Assembly: GCA_964593705.1 (NCBI GenBank)
Contig: CAZQIV010000010.1
Span: forward strand, 17,450-81,449
From: SABY01 sp964593705
GTDB lineage: Bacteria > Bacteroidota > Bacteroidia > Bacteroidales > 4484-276
Direction of reading: 5' to 3'
DNA length: 64,000 nucleotides
In this document: positions 52,120 through 60,708 of the stretch, in pieces
How the letters are laid out: each line of letters starts with the position of its first letter
Numbering within the stretch: the first letter of the stretch is position 1
Notes under the pieces: generated by a model
The model's input: the letters and a program-made list of their open reading frames with translations, nothing else
Databases searched by the model: none
What the model was told of the DNA's origin: nothing
Translations under genes and position numbers: made by a program

Positions 52120-53274
52120 ATGAACATACTGTTTGTTAATTAACATTCTCTCGGCAAACTGAAATAATACGATATCTGGTTTGTGCTTTTCAACAAGTTG
52201 GGTTAATTCAATCCCTTCAATCTGATTGTAATGGCAATAAATAACTTTGCCAAAGGTTTGATTTAAAAATGGGGATAAAGCTGTAGAGAAAGAGTCCTTT
52301 ATAAGTAATAAAGTTTTTTGCTTTGAAGGATTGTAAACAATTGACTGCTCATTTACCAACATTTGATCAAGTGAATTAATAGGCAAAGTATCACCAGAAT
52401 AATTTGTTTTGATTAAATTATCAGTCCAGTTCTTGCACTTTATTATATGTGTTCCAAAATCATCAAGAGATTCGAGATACATAAGTGATAGAATATCACC
52501 ACCTTTTGAATTATTGATAACATTGAAACTTTTAGTATTTAGCTCAATGGCTTTCAAATCAGGAAACTTCTTTGATAGTTGGTTTAATATTTCAAGGTAT
52601 CCGATATATGCCCCAATCAAAGACCAGTGTGTTCCTGCTTTGTAATACAATAAGTTTCCCCAAAATTGTTTAGCATTCAGTAAGGTATCTATTGGGCAAA
52701 AAATGTTGAAATCAGGATTTGATAACAATACTTGCTGTAGCCTGTTGTTTTTATCAGGCTTAATGTAGTTTGGTAAATATTCAGAATAGATAGAATGTTT
52801 GTTCGGCACAACACAAACATACATCTTCGCACCATGTGCTTCCAGGTATTCTTTTCGCTGCACGAAACTCCTATTCCATTCAAGTAATTCTGCATTTGTA
52901 AATTTGCTTCTACCAGAAGTTTGGTCAATTACCTTATTGTAGTTATTACCTAAAAAAAGGAAACCATTTTTTCCAAATATACCCCTCCCGGGTTTGATGG
53001 ACACACCAATTTGTTTGTGAATTCGCGAAAAGGTCATGATCAATTCTGAGCGTAGCGAAAAGTTATCGTTTATATACGTTTCATAAGCCGTGCAAAAGTT
53101 TTTGATTGACTTAATCTTAAATTCAAATGCAGGCTTACTGGCTGGCAATCTTTTTTCGTGGTGCTTGAAAACATTATTTGTGGTTAATCTTATATTGAAC
53201 ACTGTAAGAATCCCAATGCCAGATATCAGGATGAAAAAGACAAAAACGTATGTGAATTTAAGTTTTTTTGACAT
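52078..53274 (-). CDS. AlgJ/AlgX-like SGNH O-acetyltransferase
   Basis: 398 residues with one N-terminal membrane anchor (about 8-28). Its periplasmic SGNH-like domain has NDNFSLRSE, FGKNGFLFLGN, the His motif KAGTHWSLIGAY and the Ser motif LLLIKDSFSTALSPFL. AlgJ and AlgX move acetyl groups, delivered by the MBOAT partner, onto polysaccharide hydroxyls. The partner gene lies three bases upstream. The usual DxHW pair appears here as GTHW, so the acid may lie elsewhere. The 3' end is part of the direct repeat. Confidence 0.87.
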   Translation of the reverse strand: MSKKLKFTYVFVFFILISGIGILTVFNIRLTTNNVFKHHEKRLPASKPAFEFKIKSIKNFCTAYETYINDNFSLRSELIMTFSRIHKQIGVSIKPGRGIFGKNGFLFLGNNYNKVIDQTSGRSKFTNAELLEWNRSFVQRKEYLEAHGAKMYVCVVPNKHSIYSEYLPNYIKPDKNNRLQQVLLSNPDFNIFCPIDTLLNAKQFWGNLLYYKAGTHWSLIGAYIGYLEILNQLSKKFPDLKAIELNTKSFNVINNSKGGDILSLMYLESLDDFGTHIIKCKNWTDNLIKTNYSGDTLPINSLDQMLVNEQSIVYNPSKQKTLLLIKDSFSTALSPFLNQTFGKVIYCHYNQIEGIELTQLVEKHKPDIVLFQFAERMLINKQYVHPNLDKPKPNKVIM

Positions 53275-53277
53275 ACT

Positions 53278-54753
53278 TTAAAATCTAAAATAAATAAAAG
53301 GGTTGTACGTTCCGGAGGCCAATGACATAGCTGAAAACACAAAAAGCAATACCAGAACACTTAAATAAACCGCATTGATTATATTGTTTCGTCGAAAGGA
53401 AAGGGACATCATCTTTTTATGAAAAAATGGAAATACCGGCATCGAGAAAATAATACCCACAATGAGGGCCAGGATAGTATTCGCTTGCAATAACTCCTGA
53501 ATTGTGTGCCAATGGAATGGTGCCGAATTGAAGCCAAGCATAACCAGAAAAAAGTGTAAGGCTTCCGGCAGGGTTTCAGTCCTGAAGAATGCCCAACTAA
53601 AATTTACAATAAAAAGCAAATATATGTGATGAATAGATTTTGGGAGTCTTTTAAAAGTTTTGGCCATGTGTAGCCTTTCAATGATTAAAAAGAACCCATG
53701 AAAAATTCCCCAAACAATAAAATTCCAACTTGCGCCATGCCAAAATCCACAAACAAAAAAAACAATAAGTAGGTTGCGATAAGTGAATAGCTCCCCTTTC
53801 TTGCTTCCACCCAGGGGGATGTATAAATAATCGCGAAACCATGTGGATAAAGTAATATGCCACCTCATCCAGAATTCACGAACAGAACGCGAAATATACG
53901 GGTAATTAAAATTCTCGGGGAAAGTAAACCCAATCATTCTACCCAGGCCAATGGCCATGCACGAATAGCCTGAAAAATCGTAGTATATTTGTAAAGAGTA
54001 TGTAATGGTACCTAACCATGCAATTCCTGTTGATAATTCAGCTTCTGGTAAGGCAAAAATTGCCTCCGCAACGGATGCCATTGTATTTGCAATAATTACT
54101 TTTTTTGCAAGACCAATAATAAAACGTTTGATGCCAATTACAAAATCATCAATAGTTGTTTTATGATTGCTTATTTGTTTTTCTATATCGCTGTACCTTA
54201 CAATTGGGCCTGCAACCAGTTGTGGGAACATTGTAACATAGGCGGTAAATTTTATAAAATCCCTCGTTGCTGTTACTTTACCCCGGTAAACATCAATGGT
54301 ATAACTCATCGACTGGAAGGTGTAAAAACTTATACCTAATGGTAAGGCTATCCAGGTAGTTTGCTCCGAAATATAATTATCAAGTCCAATTTGTTGAAGG
54401 AATGTATAAACATTTTCTACAAAAAAATTGGCATATTTGAAATAGGCTAAAAAACTTAAGTTGGAAACAATAGATACAATAAGCCCCAGTTTTTGGTCCC
54501 GGGTTCGGCTTGTTCCTCCTTCAAGCTTTTTTAGGTCATGCCTGCCATATCCTTTTGCTATAACTATAGCGGCCAGATAATCGATACCCGTTGATGTTAT
54601 TAGTATCCACACCAGGAAATTCTCACCCCAAAAATAAAATAACAAACTGCTCAGCAGTAAAAATGCAAATTGCAATTTTGAGCCGAGCACATGAAAAAGA
54701 ATAAGAAAAATCGGCAGGAAAAAGAACAGAAAAGTTATTGAACTAAAAATCAT
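53278..54753 (-). CDS. AlgI-like membrane-bound O-acyltransferase (MBOAT)
   Basis: 491 residues with about eleven membrane helices. LLFYFWGENFLVWILI, PLGISFYTFQSMSYTIDVYR, FPQLVAGPIVRYSDI and the MBOAT active region GFWHGASWNFIVWG with its conserved His are present. It brings acetyl groups from the cytoplasm across the inner membrane for polysaccharide O-acetylation. It works with the AlgJ-like protein encoded three bases downstream. Overlaps the LRFDPG-domain gene by 11 bases. Confidence 0.94.
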   Translation of the reverse strand: MIFSSITFLFFFLPIFLILFHVLGSKLQFAFLLLSSLLFYFWGENFLVWILITSTGIDYLAAIVIAKGYGRHDLKKLEGGTSRTRDQKLGLIVSIVSNLSFLAYFKYANFFVENVYTFLQQIGLDNYISEQTTWIALPLGISFYTFQSMSYTIDVYRGKVTATRDFIKFTAYVTMFPQLVAGPIVRYSDIEKQISNHKTTIDDFVIGIKRFIIGLAKKVIIANTMASVAEAIFALPEAELSTGIAWLGTITYSLQIYYDFSGYSCMAIGLGRMIGFTFPENFNYPYISRSVREFWMRWHITLSTWFRDYLYIPLGGSKKGELFTYRNLLIVFFVCGFWHGASWNFIVWGIFHGFFLIIERLHMAKTFKRLPKSIHHIYLLFIVNFSWAFFRTETLPEALHFFLVMLGFNSAPFHWHTIQELLQANTILALIVGIIFSMPVFPFFHKKMMSLSFRRNNIINAVYLSVLVLLFVFSAMSLASGTYNPFIYFRF

Positions 54754-55390
54754 AGGTATTACCTTTACCAGAAACCATTAATGCTGTAAGTTTGGCTAAT
54801 TTTGATTTTATATTTTGCATAGCCGGACCTGGTGAAGACCCGTAACCAACAAATTCAAGTTTTTGTAAGACATAGAGCCCCGGATGATTTCCCGGGTCTA
54901 AGCGCAACTTACCTATAATTTTATCGTCTGGAATTTCTATATAAATTGTATTCCTTCCTGAAGTTAGCTTATGCATTACCGATTGTTTTTCACAGTAGTT
55001 ATTAGTTTGTGCAGTCTTAAAAAAAATTTGCAGTACTGTATTCGTAGGGACGCTAATACCTATCTTTATTACTTTTGCTTTTTTTGGCAAGCTCAACGCA
55101 GGCAGAATTAAATAAGGGTCATTACCTTCAGATGTAAACGCGACTCCCTCTTCGTTTAAAGTAATGTCTGTAATTTGATTTTGGAACTTACTTTTCTTAA
55201 AAATCGACTTGTTAGTTACCTTAAGTATTGGGCGTAATTTATTATGCTCAATTTTCGGTTTATTAAATACGCCGTTTGAATTAGATTTTGGCATATAGTA
55301 ATAGTTATCCATTTGATGAAATAAACTTCCAAAAAGGGCATCCAAGATCTCGAAATCTAATGTAACAATCGGTGGATATTCGGGATACAT
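54743..55390 (-). CDS. LRFDPG-domain protein of unknown function
   Basis: 215 residues, no clear signal peptide or membrane helix. The middle (about 80-180) is beta-rich: DITLNEEGVAFTSEGNDPYL, FFKTAQTNNY, GKLRLDPGNHPGLYVLQKLE. The same motif occurs in the N-terminal periplasmic domain of the 779-residue protein and in the fragment at 51633. Such modules are often attached to glycosyltransferases and look like a carbohydrate-binding sandwich, but that is inference. It sits between the sulfotransferase-like and MBOAT genes in the repeat-bounded cassette. Confidence 0.7.
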   Translation of the reverse strand: MYPEYPPIVTLDFEILDALFGSLFHQMDNYYYMPKSNSNGVFNKPKIEHNKLRPILKVTNKSIFKKSKFQNQITDITLNEEGVAFTSEGNDPYLILPALSLPKKAKVIKIGISVPTNTVLQIFFKTAQTNNYCEKQSVMHKLTSGRNTIYIEIPDDKIIGKLRLDPGNHPGLYVLQKLEFVGYGSSPGPAMQNIKSKLAKLTALMVSGKGNTYDF

Positions 55391-55426
55391 TGAAAAATCA
55401 TTATCGAAAAGTATATTTTTGTTCGG

Positions 55427-56338
55427 CTACTTTTTCGATAAATTACTATTTGATATTTCAAAGAGTTTATAAAACCGTTGTGCTTCATTTCGTGGCGGTA
55501 AAGTTTTATTTCCAATGCACTTCTTTTCAAGGTTATCGATTAGTCCGTTCTTGAACGTGTGGTTAAATGAATAGAATTTGTCATTTTTATAGCTTGGGAA
55601 ATACTTGTTGAACCGGGAGATGATTAATTGGGTTTGGTTGGAGAGGGAAACATTTTGGTTGTTTGGTATAACAAGGTTTGATTTGATTAAATCTATATCG
55701 ATAATATCAAAAAAATCTGCAAGTAGATCCCCTTTGTGAAACTGTTTTTGGTCAAAAATCCGGATCATTATACTTTCCTTACCAAAAACAGATGACCATT
55801 TATCCAATAGATTTTCATAATTGTAATAATGATCAGAAGATGTGATATTCTTTGGGAAAATATCTTCGAGATACACCCCGGATTTGCATGCAGTACTAAA
55901 CATACCTACAGCTACCTGATCTTGCCGACGGAGGTAAACACAAATTTTTATTTTATTAAAATATGGAGATAATGTATTTTTAAGAGTTATGATTTCAGAA
56001 ACATGGCGTAGGCGGGAATGGAAGTGTTCGGATGAAATAATTGCTGTAGAGGTTGTGGACGTGAAACTGTTTAGTTCAAAATGAAGTGCTTTAATAAATT
56101 CATCCTTCCACTTTTTACGTTCATCAATTGTCGTTAATCCAAGGTCTATAATATAGTCATCAACATTGTTAAAATCCATACAAAAAGCAGCGAGCTTCCT
56201 GGAATTTTCAGAGCCAGGTGATTTAAGGTAACTAATGCCATTTTCGGATAAGAGTGTACGATTAATGGATAGGCACTTCTGTATTGTTGTTGAACCTGTT
56301 TTTTCGGTGCCAATATGTATGTATAGTGTTTTTTTCAT
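55427..56338 (-). CDS. Sulfotransferase-like protein
   Basis: 303 residues. The N-terminal LYIHIGTEKTGSTTIQKCL matches the 5'-phosphosulfate loop of PAPS-dependent sulfotransferases, and KICVYLRRQDQVAVGMFSTA matches the 3'-phosphate motif. The likely reaction is sulfate transfer from PAPS to a sugar hydroxyl of the glycan. A related domain forms the N-terminus of the 1009-residue fusion. It is the first gene of the repeat-bounded cassette and starts 12 bases from copy 2 of the direct repeat. Confidence 0.8.
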   Translation of the reverse strand: MKKTLYIHIGTEKTGSTTIQKCLSINRTLLSENGISYLKSPGSENSRKLAAFCMDFNNVDDYIIDLGLTTIDERKKWKDEFIKALHFELNSFTSTTSTAIISSEHFHSRLRHVSEIITLKNTLSPYFNKIKICVYLRRQDQVAVGMFSTACKSGVYLEDIFPKNITSSDHYYNYENLLDKWSSVFGKESIMIRIFDQKQFHKGDLLADFFDIIDIDLIKSNLVIPNNQNVSLSNQTQLIISRFNKYFPSYKNDKFYSFNHTFKNGLIDNLEKKCIGNKTLPPRNEAQRFYKLFEISNSNLSKK

Positions 56339-56349
56339 TCTTTTGAAAT

Positions 56350-56531
56350 AAGGTACTCAAGCAAAATTTAAAATGCATTGTCGTTAATATGAAAGGAAGA
56401 TGAATAATAAAGCTCTTAATTGTAAAATATGCATTTATAAATTTTGCCGACTAACTTGGACAAACCAAAACAGGAATACACCACGTGTTTTACATGATCA
56501 CCTTGTTTGGTTTTGGCTTGTCCAAGTTAGG
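56350..56531. repeat. 182-bp direct repeat flanking the O-acetylation cassette, copy 2
   Basis: The partner of 51938-52119. On the minus strand it preserves the final codons NLDKPKPNKVIM-stop of an AlgJ homologue whose remainder is absent. It therefore marks either a former second cassette or a recombination join. The rest of 56339-56577 shows nothing else. Confidence 0.95.
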
Positions 56532-56577
56532 GGCACTGTTAAATCTAGCGTAAAAGGATACTGCATTGATTTAAGAT

Positions 56578-59500
56578 TTAAGTATGTTGCTTATTAGAAA
56601 AAACCTGCTTTAACTCACTGGAATTATAAAGGGTCGCGAGTTCATCATCGGTTAATTGAGGCCATATATGACGCAAACCATTGATTACACTTTGGGTCAT
56701 TAAATCAAACACATCCTGATTTATGTTAAAGTTACTGAGGATATATTTGTGCATTTCAAAATAATCGGGTATAGTATTCGCAGGGTCTAATTTATTTCTG
56801 GCAACAACTGAATCTGTATGAACCCGGTGATAGTTCAGGTGATTCGAGTTATAGCTTATTTTGCCACTTTGCAGTAGCGAGGCGTACGCAAACCAATCGC
56901 CTGCATTTCGGAAATTGATACAAGCTTCAAAATCAACTTTCTTAATGGCTTGAGCTTTAAACAAAACACCACTAACATTGGGTATGGTATTTCTAATGGA
57001 AATAGCATTTATAACTTCTTCCCTGGCCGAATTGATATAATCGTTCTCCCACTTTACCTTGGGATAATTCAAGTTGTCGTAGTGCCCAACATTCAGGTAA
57101 TGATTTTCATAAACTTCGCCATCTTCATTTATACGATGTGAAGCGCTATACGAAATCACAACTTCTTCATCATTAAAAGCAGGGAGCAAAGCTTTAAGAA
57201 AATCAGGATCAGCCATGTCGTCCCCTTCGGCAATCCAAATATACTTTCCGGTGGCTAGTTTAACACCTTTTTGCCACTGAACAAATGGAGACCCTGAGTT
57301 GTGCTCGTTTTTGTGAATTGAAATTGAAGGATGCCAATTGTAGCTCATGGCAACCTTGTAACTATTATCCATCGAGGTATCATCCAAAATGATAATTTCA
57401 AAATCCCTGAATGATTGATTCAGGATACTATCAATCCTATCTCTCAGAAAATTGGCATGGTTATAAACCGGAACGATTACACTTACCAGGGGCTTGGAGT
57501 TCATCACAGAATGACAAATTTTCAGGATTTCGGGCGCGGCGATATCAACAGTATGGCGTTGAAAAAGTTTTTTTCGGGCACACGCTCCTTTTTTGTTTCG
57601 CAATGATTGGTCAACAATTAAGTTTTCAATCGCATCTGCGGCTTTATCAACATCCAAAAATGGGACTATAAAACCGGCATCATCTTCAATAAATCCAGGC
57701 ATTCCGCCACCGTCTTTAAAACAAACAACCGGTAAGCCACATTCAGCGGCTTCGAGACAGACCAGCGGGAATGGATCTTCGCGTGAGGATAGATAGAATA
57801 TATCTCCGGCAGTAAATAGCTCTCGCGGATTTTCTGATTCACCAAGGAAAGATATTTTGTCCTTGAGTTCGTGTTTTTCGATGTATGCCTCCCAGGTGCT
57901 CCATTCGCCCCATTCCTCTTTTTCTAAATCCCACTGGTTCATGCCAATCCAATAGAACACAAAATTTTCAACTCCTCTTTCTTGTAGGATTTTGGCAGTT
58001 TCGATAAAAATGTCTGTGCCTTTTCGCCAGTAAATGGTTCCGCACGACCATATAATAGTCTTGTTTTGAGGTAAACCATTTTTAGCTCTCTGCAACATTT
58101 TTTCGGGTAATTCGGTAATTACAGGCTGAATGAAGGCATTCACACAGCGTATATCACTTTTGGGGATGCCATGATTTTTGATGATATTTTCCGCAACAGG
58201 CTGTGAGCAAGCTATGTGGATTTTGGAATACTGCTTCCAGCTATCCCTTACTTCTGTTGTTGTATATCTTTGTATCGATTCCTCAAGCTCATGGATATGG
58301 GAGATGTAAGGGGCCTTGAAAATGGTTAAAAGCGGGTAAAGATTTGGTGAAACTATTGTGTTACCATAAATCAGGTCAATCTCACCTATCTCTTTTTGTA
58401 AAGCCCTGATTGCTTTCTCCAAATCCTGCCTTGAGGTCATCTCTTCCCACAGAAAAATTTCGGCAACTTCTTTATAAGCCATATATAAAGCTCCTCCGTC
58501 AATCCCTGCTTTTATTGCCAAAACAAATATTTTGACATTGGTGTGCCTATTTAACCATCGTAATAAACTTAGCAATAATATCTCGGCTCCTGCCCTGAAC
58601 AGGTCATGTGCAATGAATAGAATTCTTTTTGGGTTTCCAATAGCAGGATGTTGGTTAATTGTTTGTCTTACTTTTTTTTCGGGAAAGAAAACTGTTTTAT
58701 TCCCGAAACCAGCATGTGTTATAATTTCACCAAATAATCTTTCAATTGCATGAGCAAGGGTGCCATCTAACTGTCCGGTTTCTTTTTCAAAATCACTGGC
58801 TTCTATTTTCTTTTCATTTATTAAATCAAGTGCTATAGGCCTGAACCATAGCATTGAACCAGCAGGAAATTCAATATTCTGCGAAGGGTCGGTCAAACCT
58901 AATTCAGGGAAAAAGTATTTTGCCTTCTCAAAGTTATTCGCATTTCCTTTTTCTGTTCCCCAAGCCTTATCCAAATTTAAATATGTCAGGTAAGGAAAAG
59001 TAACAGGCCAAATAGAGCCAACTTTTTTATTATTTGCAAATTCTGCAATAATCCTGTTTACAATAGGAGTACTGCCCAGCAGATTATTTAAAAGATATCT
59101 GCGCCACCCAATCAGGCTTAAACTATGACCACTATGCTTTGTATGTATTTTGCAAACCAGATCATATTGCATTAATTCATCTTTCAGGAAAGATAAAAAG
59201 GGATAGATGTCACGGCCTCTGTTATCCAATGTTTTTACAAAGGTTTGAACGTTTGATAGTTTTTCTGTAAATAATTTTTGTATGTCCTCTTTATCATGTG
59301 GAGTACTGATGAATAAATCAAAAGGCACTGGTATGTTTTTTAAATAGCTGATAAATTCGCTTGCAAGATCAATGTAATATAAATGCAAGACAACGGCTAT
59401 TTTAAAGTTAGGTGTAGCCATCGCCTCAGAGGCTAAATCTGTAATGTCTGCCTTTGCCAAACACCCTGCTTCATTCAATTGATATGGTTTCGTAGGATAA

Positions 59501-60708
59501 GCTTTGGATTTTCCATAATTTAAATAATGGATCAGTGGATTAATTCCAGAGGATTTTACATCAGGCCATTGATTTAAGTAAAAAGCACTGTCGAAATCTT
59601 CGGAAGGATTACGCCCTTCGAAGCCGCCGTAAAGCAGGTAATGCCTTGCGGGATTTTGTTTCGACATGCTCACATCCGGGTTGTTTTGCATATAAAAGTC
59701 CGCATCGAAGAGCACGCTTTTTTCTATCCGGCGCACTTGAGGTAGCAGCCTAAGACGCTTTAGAGTATGAAAATTCAGGGCTCTTAGCGGTTTGGTAATA
59801 CGCCACGACCACGAAGCGGTAAGTTGTGCAAGCACCAGCTTTAAGCGTTCAGCTTCCTTCGCTACGTGTATCTTGGTCGATTCCAGTTTTTTAAGATCGC
59901 CAAACAATTTTTTATTTTCAGCTTTTTGGTTTTGGATAATTTGCTGGTTTCGTTTCAGTTTATTTTCAAGCTCTTCTACGGTACTGTTAAGATTTTTCCG
60001 CTCTTTGGCCAACTGACTGTTTTGTTCGACAAGCTTAACTTTTTTCCCCAGGTTTTCGAATAATTGCAGAATGAATGTATTGCTATTTGCATTTTCGATA
60101 AACCGAAGAAAATTTTCATCCACCTTACTGCCTGTGCATACCACCCCAAGCCCGTAACCATGTTTAAAATTAAAAAATGGATATTTATTTTCAATTTCAT
60201 CCATAAGTTTCCACACGCCAAATCCTTCATCGCGTACCTCGGTATCATGAAATAGTATCACACCGCGCTCACTCATTTTTGGCAGCCAGGTTTCAAAATC
60301 GTGCTTTACTGCCTCGTAGCTATGAAAGCCATCAATATGAAGTAAGTCGATGCTTCCATCTTCAAAACGATCCACAGCATCATCAAAAGACATTCTGAGT
60401 AAATGGGAGAAATCTGAAAAGTACTGCTCATTAATGTTGTTTACATATTTAAATACGGAGTGGTCGAAATAGCCTGCCTGTTCATCACCCTTCCAGTGAT
60501 CGATGGCGTAGGCCCTGGTATTTATGTTTGATTGAGCGAAGGTTTGGCAAAATGCAAAGTAGGAATTCCCATGATGCGTTCCCAATTCAACAAATATCTT
60601 TGGCTTTAACATATCGCCTGAAAAAAATGCAAAGGGAATGTGTTCCATCCATGCTGACGGCTTGTCGTTGTATTCAGGTACTGAAAAAATCGAATTTGTT
60701 AATTGCAT
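56578..60708 (-). CDS. Giant fusion: methyltransferase, coiled coil, NPDV repeats, RgpF, GT4, GT2
   Basis: 1376 residues. A class I methyltransferase (about 15-200; FVELGTHHGNSYFAF, LLHIDGFHSYEAV, FHDTEVRD) is followed by a coiled coil (about 215-300). Two repeats of the form YxxxNPDVxxSxxNPxxHYLxxG come next (about 335-400). An RgpF domain (about 435-690; LDNRGRDIYPFL, KIHTKHSG, DGTLAHAIERLF), a GT4 domain (about 692-1065; CGTIYWRKGTDIF, SSREDPFPLVCLEAAECGLP) and a GT2 domain (about 1072-1340; VSVIVPVYNHANFL, DDTSMDN, AEGDDMADP) complete it. A chain-building and chain-capping enzyme with the coiled coil as a ruler is a reasonable model, by analogy with WbdD of E. coli O9a. It overlaps the upstream gene by 10 bases. 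Confidence 0.92.
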   Translation of the reverse strand: MQLTNSIFSVPEYNDKPSAWMEHIPFAFFSGDMLKPKIFVELGTHHGNSYFAFCQTFAQSNINTRAYAIDHWKGDEQAGYFDHSVFKYVNNINEQYFSDFSHLLRMSFDDAVDRFEDGSIDLLHIDGFHSYEAVKHDFETWLPKMSERGVILFHDTEVRDEGFGVWKLMDEIENKYPFFNFKHGYGLGVVCTGSKVDENFLRFIENANSNTFILQLFENLGKKVKLVEQNSQLAKERKNLNSTVEELENKLKRNQQIIQNQKAENKKLFGDLKKLESTKIHVAKEAERLKLVLAQLTASWSWRITKPLRALNFHTLKRLRLLPQVRRIEKSVLFDADFYMQNNPDVSMSKQNPARHYLLYGGFEGRNPSEDFDSAFYLNQWPDVKSSGINPLIHYLNYGKSKAYPTKPYQLNEAGCLAKADITDLASEAMATPNFKIAVVLHLYYIDLASEFISYLKNIPVPFDLFISTPHDKEDIQKLFTEKLSNVQTFVKTLDNRGRDIYPFLSFLKDELMQYDLVCKIHTKHSGHSLSLIGWRRYLLNNLLGSTPIVNRIIAEFANNKKVGSIWPVTFPYLTYLNLDKAWGTEKGNANNFEKAKYFFPELGLTDPSQNIEFPAGSMLWFRPIALDLINEKKIEASDFEKETGQLDGTLAHAIERLFGEIITHAGFGNKTVFFPEKKVRQTINQHPAIGNPKRILFIAHDLFRAGAEILLLSLLRWLNRHTNVKIFVLAIKAGIDGGALYMAYKEVAEIFLWEEMTSRQDLEKAIRALQKEIGEIDLIYGNTIVSPNLYPLLTIFKAPYISHIHELEESIQRYTTTEVRDSWKQYSKIHIACSQPVAENIIKNHGIPKSDIRCVNAFIQPVITELPEKMLQRAKNGLPQNKTIIWSCGTIYWRKGTDIFIETAKILQERGVENFVFYWIGMNQWDLEKEEWGEWSTWEAYIEKHELKDKISFLGESENPRELFTAGDIFYLSSREDPFPLVCLEAAECGLPVVCFKDGGGMPGFIEDDAGFIVPFLDVDKAADAIENLIVDQSLRNKKGACARKKLFQRHTVDIAAPEILKICHSVMNSKPLVSVIVPVYNHANFLRDRIDSILNQSFRDFEIIILDDTSMDNSYKVAMSYNWHPSISIHKNEHNSGSPFVQWQKGVKLATGKYIWIAEGDDMADPDFLKALLPAFNDEEVVISYSASHRINEDGEVYENHYLNVGHYDNLNYPKVKWENDYINSAREEVINAISIRNTIPNVSGVLFKAQAIKKVDFEACINFRNAGDWFAYASLLQSGKISYNSNHLNYHRVHTDSVVARNKLDPANTIPDYFEMHKYILSNFNINQDVFDLMTQSVINGLRHIWPQLTDDELATLYNSSELKQVFSNKQHT

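Noticed and set aside
51938..56531. Insertion sequence or composite transposon
   Set aside because: No transposase gene, terminal inverted repeats or target duplication was found at the repeat edges.
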